Source: Pandoraea pneumonica (lineage in GTDB: Bacteria; Pseudomonadota; Gammaproteobacteria; Burkholderiales; Burkholderiaceae). Taken from it: a stretch of DNA of 64,000 bases. Made by a program: the position numbers and the translations under genes. The notes under the pieces were generated by a model, which was not told the DNA's origin, made no database searches, and saw only the letters and a program-made list of their open reading frames with translations. Location of the stretch: the NCBI RefSeq assembly GCF_902459645.1, contig NZ_CABPSK010000002.1, forward strand, positions 124,001-188,000, written 5' to 3'. Below, piece by piece: positions 57,607 to 64,000 of this stretch; position 1 is the first letter of the stretch, and every line of letters starts with the position of its first letter.

Positions 57607-59595
57607 TTAGTTGACCATTTGCAGGATCGTGTCGAACAACGACGACGCAGTCTGAATGACCTTGGAGTTGGCCTGATAGAGCTGTTGATACTTGATCAGG
57701 TTCGCCGCCTCTTCGTCGAGGCTCACACCGGAATTCGACTGCTGGGCGTACTGCGCCTGCGTCAGCAGCGTTTGTTGCGCGGCGCTGGTCGACTTGTACG
57801 TGTTCGTGGTCGAACCGACGTACGACACCAGATTCGCGTAGGCCGTGGCGTAGCTCTGCGAGCCGCCCACCTTGGTCTTGTCGTTTTGCAGCGCCGAGAG
57901 CGCCAGACCGTTACGGTTGTCCGTCACTGCGCCCGAGGTGTTCGGGGCGATGGTGAACTTGTCGCCGTCGGCCGGGGTACCGCTCAGGTTCACGGTCACG
58001 CCGCCCATCACGATCTTGGCGCCGTTGGTCGCGTCGTAAGGGACGGTGTCGCCCGCCGCATACGAGGTCGTCACACCGTTGACCGTCACCGTCATCGGCG
58101 ACGGTGCCACGAGCGTGAGTGCGCCGGTCGTCGCGTTCTTGCTAAACGTAAAGTTCACCGGGCCGGTCAGCACGTTCGACAGATAGCTGGCGTCGACCGA
58201 GCCCTGATCGACCTTGAGCGAGCCGCCGTTGCTGCTGCCCGCCGAAGCGATGACAGGCGCTGCGAGCGCGATCTTGCCCGGGTCGGTGATGGCCACGCCG
58301 ATGTTCTGTGCGGCGTTGCGCGTCGGCTGAATGGTGAAGCTGTCGCCCGCGACCATGCCGCCAGGCGTGACGCTAAAGCCGTCAGCAAAGGCAGCACCGC
58401 TGCTGTCTTGGAAGCTAAGCGCCGTGCCCGGGGTTGCCGGGGGCGGTGCCGTCCACTTCGCGCCATCGGTCAGGCGCGTCATCGTGTAATTCGTACCGTC
58501 GAAGCTCACCGTGTAGTCGCTCGTCGTGATTTTCGACGCATCGGTGATCGCGGCGTTGAGCGTTGCCCCGCCGGAATTCTTGGTATTGGCGATGACCGTC
58601 GGGCTCGGCATGGTAAAGAAGTTGCCGCCCATCTGGCCGTACAGATCCAGACCGAGTTGGTTCTGCGCGTTGAACGTGCCGGCCAGCGACATCGCGATCT
58701 GGCCCAGCGAGTTCTGCGCCTGCGTGAGCGCGCCGCTACGGAACGAGAGCAGACCGGCCAGCGAGCCGCCCGTGATCGACGATTCCGGAATCGGCACCTT
58801 GGTGCCGTTGGGCGAGACGTAGGCGATGGTCAGTTGCGACGGGTCGTTGGCCGACGGCACCGTGGTCATCTGGTAAGCCGAATTGCCCATCACCAGCGAC
58901 TGGCCGTTACCCACGAACACGTTGTACGAGCCGTCGGAGTTCTTCACGACGCTCGTCTGCACAATGGCGTTCAGATTCGCCACGGCCTGATCGCGCTGGT
59001 CGAGCAGGTCGTTCGGCGTGGCGCCGCCACCATTGCCCTGCGCTTGCAGAATCGCGTCGTTGAGCGTGGCGATCTGCTTGGCGTAGGTGTTGATCTGGTC
59101 GGTCGACTGCGTGAGGTTGCCGTTCACGGCGGTGCGCAGCGACGAGAGCGTACCCGCGAGCGACTGGAACATGCTCGTGAGCGTCTGCGCCGACGAGATG
59201 ACCGTCGCGCGCGTGGCCGAGTTGTTCGGCGCGGTCACGATGGTCTGCAAGTTCGTGAAGAACGTGGACATCGAGGCCGACAGGCCGGTCGTGGAGCTAC
59301 CCAGCGCGTTGTTGATCTGCGAGATCTGCTGGTAATAGGTATTGAGCTGGCTGTACTGCGTCTGGGCCTGATTGACCTGCCCGGCCAGAAACTGGTCGTA
59401 CACCCGCGAGACGTCGCTCACCAGCACGCCCGAGCCGAGGTAGCCCACGCCCGTGAACTGGCTGGCCGCCTGGTTGTAATTGACCACCTGACGGTTGTAG
59501 CCGGTCGTCCCCGAGTTGGAGATGTTGTTACCGGTGGTGTTCAGGGCGAACTGTGAGGCGTTCAGCCCGCTCATGCCAATATTGATTAGGCTCAT
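57607..59595 (-). CDS. flgK: Hook-filament junction protein FlgK (HAP1)
   Basis: 662 residues from ATG 59595 (MSLINIGMSGLNASQFALNTTGNNISNSGTTGYNRQVVNYNQ). Contains the FlgK helical core (FTNLQTIVTAPNNSATRATVISSAQTLTSMFQSLAGTL) and the C-terminal SNSGVSLDEEAANLIKYQQLYQANSKVIQTASSLFDTILQMVN. The middle has a duplicated surface domain. The ribosome site is weak. Forms an operon with flgL and has its own sigma-28-like promoter. Confidence 0.97.
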   Translation of the reverse strand: MSLINIGMSGLNASQFALNTTGNNISNSGTTGYNRQVVNYNQAASQFTGVGYLGSGVLVSDVSRVYDQFLAGQVNQAQTQYSQLNTYYQQISQINNALGSSTTGLSASMSTFFTNLQTIVTAPNNSATRATVISSAQTLTSMFQSLAGTLSSLRTAVNGNLTQSTDQINTYAKQIATLNDAILQAQGNGGGATPNDLLDQRDQAVANLNAIVQTSVVKNSDGSYNVFVGNGQSLVMGNSAYQMTTVPSANDPSQLTIAYVSPNGTKVPIPESSITGGSLAGLLSFRSGALTQAQNSLGQIAMSLAGTFNAQNQLGLDLYGQMGGNFFTMPSPTVIANTKNSGGATLNAAITDASKITTSDYTVSFDGTNYTMTRLTDGAKWTAPPPATPGTALSFQDSSGAAFADGFSVTPGGMVAGDSFTIQPTRNAAQNIGVAITDPGKIALAAPVIASAGSSNGGSLKVDQGSVDASYLSNVLTGPVNFTFSKNATTGALTLVAPSPMTVTVNGVTTSYAAGDTVPYDATNGAKIVMGGVTVNLSGTPADGDKFTIAPNTSGAVTDNRNGLALSALQNDKTKVGGSQSYATAYANLVSYVGSTTNTYKSTSAAQQTLLTQAQYAQQSNSGVSLDEEAANLIKYQQLYQANSKVIQTASSLFDTILQMVN

Positions 59596-59662
59596 GATCT
59601 CGCGGCTTGAGTTGGAGGCGCGCCCCACGGGTCCAGCCCGTTCGCGCACCGTTACCGATGTG

Positions 59663-59689
59663 TTTACGGCAGCCTGGCGGCAATATTGA
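59663..59689 (-). promoter_or_regulatory. Candidate sigma-28 promoter of flgKL
   Basis: On the minus strand TCAATATT (59689-59682), exactly 11 bases, then GCCGTAAA (59670-59663). Compared with TAAAGTTT-N11-GCCGATAA it keeps the spacing and matches 5 of 8 and 6 of 8 positions. It lies 67 bases upstream of flgK, a late gene pair that FliA usually controls. Confidence 0.5.
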
Positions 59690-59743
59690 GGCCTGGCTGG
59701 TTTTGCCTGATTTCTTGCCTACTTTTTAGGCAGACACCTCGCC

Positions 59744-60622
59744 TCAGGCGAAGTGCTTCATGATCTTCATCAGCTTGCTGGCGTACTGCGGGTCGGTGGC
59801 GTAGCCAGCGCGTTGCAGGTTGTTGGCAAAGCTCGCCGCGTCGTTGGCGCTGGCCACGACCGAGGCGTAACGGGGGTTGTTCGAGATCAGCTTGGCGTAA
59901 TCGGCAAACGCCTCGTCGTACGAGCCGTAGGCCCGGAACTTGGCCATGACGCGGCGCGGCTGGCCGTTCACGTACTCCGTGGTGGCGACTTCCACCGTCG
60001 GGCCGGTCCAGTTCTTCCCCGCCTTGATGCCGAACACGTTGTGGCTCGTGCTGCCGTCGGCACGGCGAATTTCGCGCTTGCCCCAGCCCGACTCCAGCGC
60101 CGCCTGGCTCAGCATGAACCGCGCCGGGATACCGCTCTGAGCGCTGGCGTTTTGCGCCGCGCTCGCCATGCGGTCGACGAATTCACCGGCCACCGCCGGG
60201 GCGCCGTCGGCCACGCCGATGGCATCCGCCGCGTTATAGGCACGGCCTTGCAACGACTGCTGACGGCCCATGGCGGCGGGCGGCAGCGTCGTGCCGGTCT
60301 GCGCCAATTGCTTTAGCATCAAATCGGCCAGACCAATGCCCTTGTGCGCGGAGAGTTGCTGGGCAAGCTGATCGTCGAGCATGCCGTTGAACATCTTTTC
60401 CTGATCGCTGCCGAGCAGGCCGCCGGACATCGTGGCGTCGCGCATGCTCTTCATCATCATCTGCGTGAAGACGGTCTCGAACTGCTTGGCAGCCTGCTGC
60501 GTAGCCTGCGGCGTCTGCTGATGAGCGGCGGCGCGCAGGGCGGTGAGGCCCTGCATGTCGTACGTGGCGCGCTGCGTCAGGTCGGGCAGGTTCTTGCCAG
60601 CGAGTCGGTTGCCGTCCGCCAT
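59744..60622 (-). CDS. flgJ: Flagellar rod cap / peptidoglycan hydrolase FlgJ
   Basis: 292 residues, bifunctional form. N-terminal rod-cap domain (QATQQAAKQFETVFTQMMMKSMRDATMSGGLLGSDQEKMFNGMLDDQLAQQLS) and C-terminal glucosaminidase domain (RFMLSQAALESGWGKREIRRADGSTSHNVFGIKAGKNWTG...YGSYDEAFADYAKLISNNPRYASV) with the catalytic Glu in QAALESGWG. Opens the cell wall for the rod. One base after flgI. Confidence 0.96.
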   Translation of the reverse strand: MADGNRLAGKNLPDLTQRATYDMQGLTALRAAAHQQTPQATQQAAKQFETVFTQMMMKSMRDATMSGGLLGSDQEKMFNGMLDDQLAQQLSAHKGIGLADLMLKQLAQTGTTLPPAAMGRQQSLQGRAYNAADAIGVADGAPAVAGEFVDRMASAAQNASAQSGIPARFMLSQAALESGWGKREIRRADGSTSHNVFGIKAGKNWTGPTVEVATTEYVNGQPRRVMAKFRAYGSYDEAFADYAKLISNNPRYASVVASANDAASFANNLQRAGYATDPQYASKLMKIMKHFA

Positions 60623-60623
60623 A

Positions 60624-61811
60624 TCAGATGATCTCCAGGTCGGCGCGCAGGGCGCCCGAGGCCTTCATGGCCTGCAAAATCGACATCAGGTCCGCCGGGC
60701 TCGCGCCAAGCGAGTTCAGCGCCTTGACCACGTCGGCGAGGTTGGCGCCCGCCTTGATCAGCTTGAGCGCGTTGTTCTCCTGTTGGACGGAGATTTGCGA
60801 ATTCGGGGCCACCACCGTCTGTCCGCCCGAGAACGGCGCCGGCTGGCTCACGTTGTTCTGCGTGTCGATCACCACCGACAGGTTGCCGTGGGCCACGGCG
60901 CACTGCTGGATCGTCACGTTCTGGTTCATCACGACCGACCCGGTGCGGGCGTTGATAATCACGCGCGCTGCCGAGTTGTCGGGCTTCACTTCGATGCTCT
61001 CCAACTGCGCGAGAAACTGCACGCGGGCCGACGGATCGGTCGGCGTGCGCAGCAAAATCACGCGGCCATCGAGCGCCTGCGCAGTGCTGTAGCCGAAGCG
61101 GCGGTTCACGGCGTCGACGACCCGCTGGGCGGTGGAGAAGTCGGTGGTGTTCAATTCCATTTGCAGCGTGCCCGGCTGACCGCCCATGGCGGTCGGCACA
61201 CTGCGCTCGACGATGGCGCCATTCGGAATGCGGCCCGAAGCCAGCTGGTTGACCGTCACGCTCGACCCATTGGCCGACGCACCGGCGCCGCCCACGAGCA
61301 GGTTGCCCTGCGCGAGCGCGTAGACCTGACCGTCCGGCCCTTTGAGCGGGGTCATGAGCAGCGTGCCGCCGCGCAGGCTCTTGGCGTTACCCATCGACGA
61401 GACGACGACGTCGATCGGCTGGCCGGGGCGCGTGAACGCCGGGAGCGTGGCCGTGACCATCACCGCCGCGACGTTCTTCAACTGCATGTTGGTACCGGGC
61501 GCCACCGTAATACCGAGCTGCGAGAGCATGTTCGTCATGCTCTGCACGGTGAACGGCGTCTGCGTGGTCTGGTCGCCCGAGTTGTCGAGACCGGCCACGA
61601 GACCGTAACCGATCAACTGGTTATCGCGCACGCCCTGAATCGACGCCAGTTCCTTGAGACGTTCGGCATGGGCCGCACCGGGGGCCAGCAACGCGAAACC
61701 GGCAGCGCCCGCGACGACCAGCGCGCTTGCGAGCGCACGAGCGTTCGGGCGGCGGCGAAGCGACTGGCGGGAAGTGGGCGCGTGGCGCGACAGGGACGGC
61801 ATGATCGACAT
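60624..61811 (-). CDS. flgI: Flagellar P-ring protein FlgI
   Basis: 395 residues; signal peptide with basic start and [22 protein letters not shown]. Mature FlgI motifs: [38 protein letters not shown] and [28 protein letters not shown]. Periplasmic ring around the rod. Start overlaps flgH stop (TGATG). Confidence 0.96.
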   Translation of the reverse strand: MSIMPSLSRHAPTSRQSLRRRPNARALASALVVAGAAGFALLAPGAAHAERLKELASIQGVRDNQLIGYGLVAGLDNSGDQTTQTPFTVQSMTNMLSQLGITVAPGTNMQLKNVAAVMVTATLPAFTRPGQPIDVVVSSMGNAKSLRGGTLLMTPLKGPDGQVYALAQGNLLVGGAGASANGSSVTVNQLASGRIPNGAIVERSVPTAMGGQPGTLQMELNTTDFSTAQRVVDAVNRRFGYSTAQALDGRVILLRTPTDPSARVQFLAQLESIEVKPDNSAARVIINARTGSVVMNQNVTIQQCAVAHGNLSVVIDTQNNVSQPAPFSGGQTVVAPNSQISVQQENNALKLIKAGANLADVVKALNSLGASPADLMSILQAMKASGALRADLEII

Positions 61812-62524
61812 CAGAACGGCGAAACGTTAAGGAAGAAGCGCTGGAGCCAGCCCATGGTTTCGGCTTCGTTGATGTAGCCCTTACCACGGTATTCGATGCG
61901 CGCATCGGCCACCTGCGTCGAAGGCACGGTATTCGCGCCCGAAATCGTCTGCGGGCTGACGACGCCCGAAAACTTGATGTACTCCGTGCCCTGATTGATC
62001 GCGATCTGCTTCTCGCCGGCCACCGCAAGGTTGCCGTTGCCGAGCACTTCCATCACGGTCACGGTGATCTGACCGGAGAACACGTTGTTGGCGTTGGCCG
62101 CGCCCTTGGCGTCGAACTTGTTCGCGCCGGTGGCATCGAGACTCTGGTTGTTGAACACCCCGCCCACCACACCCGGCATCTGGTTGAGCGTGAGCGAGCC
62201 GCTACCGGCGCGCGTGGTGTTGGCCGCCGAGTTCTTGCTCGCGGCCGTGTTCTCGTTGATCGTGATCGTGAGAATGTCGCCCACGTTACGCGGGCGGCGG
62301 TCTTCGAAGAGCGGCCGGTTCGAATAGATCGGACGATAGATCGAGCCTTCCGGATCGGCCGCCATCGGCGGGGGCGGCGGGCGCGTGGTGGTCGGGCCTT
62401 GCACCACCGGCTCTTGCGGCACGTAGGCGCAGCCCGCCAGACCGCTCAACGTAGCGGCGGCCGCGAGCGCAAGCATCCGCGCGAGGCCTGCGCTACGTTG
62501 CGGGACGGTCGATTGAGCTGACAT
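61811..62524 (-). CDS. flgH: Flagellar L-ring lipoprotein FlgH
   Basis: 237 residues from ATG 62524 (AGGAAAG upstream). Lipobox LAGC (about Cys31), then [40 protein letters not shown] and [40 protein letters not shown], ending [13 protein letters not shown]. Outer-membrane bushing. This is the genuine operon copy; a paralogue lies at 23280-23981. Confidence 0.97.
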   Translation of the reverse strand: MSAQSTVPQRSAGLARMLALAAAATLSGLAGCAYVPQEPVVQGPTTTRPPPPPMAADPEGSIYRPIYSNRPLFEDRRPRNVGDILTITINENTAASKNSAANTTRAGSGSLTLNQMPGVVGGVFNNQSLDATGANKFDAKGAANANNVFSGQITVTVMEVLGNGNLAVAGEKQIAINQGTEYIKFSGVVSPQTISGANTVPSTQVADARIEYRGKGYINEAETMGWLQRFFLNVSPF

Positions 62525-62575
62525 GTCTGCTTTCCTGAACACTAAACTGGCGGCAACAATAACGGCAGCCGCCAC

Positions 62576-63358
62576 TTACATCTGCGTCAGACGCTGGAGC
62601 ATCTGATCGGACGCGGTCACGGCCTTCGAGTTGATTTCGTAGGCACGCTGCGCCTGAATCATGTTCACCAGTTCTTCCACCACGTTCACGTTCGACGTTT
62701 CGACGTAGTTCTGATTGAGCACGCCCGCGCCGTTGGTGCCCGGCTGCGCCACGTTCGGCGCGCCCGAGGCGGCCGTCTCGGCGTACAGGTTCTCGCCCAT
62801 GCTTTGCAGGCCAGCGTTGTTGATGAACGTGGCGAGCTGGAACGTCCCGATCTGCACGTTGGCCGTGCTGCCCGGCTGCGTCACCGACACCGTACCGTCG
62901 CGCGCGATGGTCAGCGACAGGGCATTGGCCGGAATCGTGATCGCCGGTTGAATCGGGTAGCCCGACGACGTCACCAATTGACCGTTGTTGTCGACTTGGA
63001 ACGAGCCGTCGCGCGTGTAGGCGGTCGTGCCGTCCGGCATCAGCACCTGGAAGAAGCCGTCGCCGTTGATGGCCACGTCCTTCGCGTTGCTCGTCGAGGT
63101 CAGGTTGCCCTGCGTGAAGATGCGCTCGGTCGCGGCCGGACGCACGCCGGTACCCAGTTGCAGGCCCGAAGGCAGCAGCGTTTGCTGCGACGACTGCGCG
63201 CCGGGCTGGCGAATGGTCTGGTACAGCAAGTCCTCGAACACCGCGCGGCCCTTCTTGAAGCCGTTCGTGCTGGTGTTGGCGAGGTTGTTCGAAATCACGT
63301 CCATGTTCGTCTGCTGGGCGTTCATGCCGGTGGCAGCGATGTAGAGCGAACGGATCAT
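62576..63358 (-). CDS. flgG: Distal rod protein FlgG
   Basis: 260 residues. [53 protein letters not shown] and the C-terminal [49 protein letters not shown] are invariant FlgG features. GGAGAAAC precedes the ATG. Located between flgF and flgH. Confidence 0.97.
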   Translation of the reverse strand: MIRSLYIAATGMNAQQTNMDVISNNLANTSTNGFKKGRAVFEDLLYQTIRQPGAQSSQQTLLPSGLQLGTGVRPAATERIFTQGNLTSTSNAKDVAINGDGFFQVLMPDGTTAYTRDGSFQVDNNGQLVTSSGYPIQPAITIPANALSLTIARDGTVSVTQPGSTANVQIGTFQLATFINNAGLQSMGENLYAETAASGAPNVAQPGTNGAGVLNQNYVETSNVNVVEELVNMIQAQRAYEINSKAVTASDQMLQRLTQM

Positions 63359-63416
63359 TTGGTGTTTCTCCCCGTGGTCGGTCGTGGCACGCCTTGTGCG
63401 GCGCGCCGTCGGCCCG

Positions 63417-64000
63417 TTAGCTGAAGTTCAGCAGCTGGTTGGCGGATTGTTCGTTGGTGTCGGCCGTTTGCAGCATCTTCATCTGCATCTCAAACGCACG
63501 CGACTGCGAAATCATGTTCACCAGGCCACTGACCGGGTTCACGTTGCTGTTTTCAATCGAACCCGCCACGACGACGACGTTCGGGTCGACCTGCACCGGC
63601 GCGTTGTTGCCCGTACGGAACAAGCCGTCGTCGCCACGCACCAGATTGCCTTCCGGCGGATTGACCAGCTTCAACTGCCCCATCACGGCGATCGAGTTGG
63701 GCGGATCGCCCTGCCCCAGCGCCGAAATCGTACCGTCGGTGCCAATCGTCACCGCAGCACCCGGCGGCACGGCGGCCGGACCGGCATCGGTCATGACCGG
63801 CAGACCGTGCAGCGTGAGCTGGCCGTCGGCCGTCATTTCGAGGTTGCCGCCACGGGTATAGGCTTCGCGGCCCTGCGCATCGCGCACGGCCAGCCAGCCT
63901 TGCCCCTGAATGGCGACGTCGAGCGCGCGCCCCGTTTGCTGCATCGCGCCGGGCGTGAAATCGGTGCCCGGCGTCGAGGTCGTGACGAAGGTGCGCGTAC
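63417..64000 (-). CDS. flgF: Proximal rod protein FlgF, 5' end beyond the window
   Basis: The frame stays open to base 64000 (reading [21 protein letters not shown] into the recognised part), so the start lies outside. About 194 residues are visible: [48 protein letters not shown] and the C-terminal [44 protein letters not shown], typical of FlgF. The ATG at 63944 is internal. First visible gene of the minus-strand flg operon. Confidence 0.95.
   Translation of the reverse strand, partial: TRTFVTTSTPGTDFTPGAMQQTGRALDVAIQGQGWLAVRDAQGREAYTRGGNLEMTADGQLTLHGLPVMTDAGPAAVPPGAAVTIGTDGTISALGQGDPPNSIAVMGQLKLVNPPEGNLVRGDDGLFRTGNNAPVQVDPNVVVVAGSIENSNVNPVSGLVNMISQSRAFEMQMKMLQTADTNEQSANQLLNFS

Overview
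The window looks like a chromosomal segment of a motile, GC-rich betaproteobacterium of the order Burkholderiales. Pandoraea or a close relative of Burkholderia/Ralstonia is my best guess. This rests on the protein families, the high GC third positions, the gcvT-gcvH-gcvP order behind a tandem glycine riboswitch, and the flagellar gene layout; I ran no database comparison.

Region 1 (1-11.5 kb) is mostly amino-acid uptake and breakdown. It opens with the 3' end of a PilV-like pilus adhesin carrying a short collagen-like run. Next come trifunctional putA and its Na+/proline symporter putP, then a branched-chain amino-acid binding protein. An AGCS-type Na+/alanine-glycine symporter and L-serine ammonia-lyase (sdaA) follow on the minus strand. 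Region 2 (11.6-16.7 kb, minus strand) is the glycine cleavage operon gcvTHP, preceded by a tandem glycine riboswitch with a visible terminator-type expression platform. SdaA, the symporter and GcvTHP form a likely glycine/serine/alanine catabolic neighbourhood.

Region 3 (16.7-35.5 kb) is mixed. It holds a zinc-ribbon membrane protein, a Rep/UvrD helicase, a 37-codon secreted peptide, a metallophosphoesterase, a dihaem cytochrome c and tRNA-Arg(CCG). It also holds an orphan second FlgH-like lipoprotein coupled to an unknown lipoprotein, a BaeSR-type two-component pair, a SYLF-domain lipoprotein, and a sulfonate/nitrate-type ABC importer. That importer's operon is interrupted by a 271-bp element with perfect 32-bp terminal inverted repeats. 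A TctDE-type pair and a NarL-type pair with a soluble kinase complete the region.

Region 4 (35.5-64 kb) is flagellar: fliC (behind a sigma-28-like promoter), fliD, fliS, fliT, a FliK-like gene and a stand-alone FlhB C-domain gene. An AAA-type ATPase of lower GC interrupts the series. Then fliE (minus), fliFGHIJK, fliLMNOPQR (plus) and, convergently, flgF-G-H-I-J-K-L on the minus strand, with flgF running off the right end. Many adjacent genes share ATGA or TGATG stop/start overlaps. The regions most worth a second look are the orphan FlgH/lipoprotein pair beside the tRNA, the inverted-repeat element in the ABC operon, the second FliK/FlhB-C pair, and the ATPase embedded in the flagellar cluster. 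I saw no CRISPR array, transposase or rRNA.
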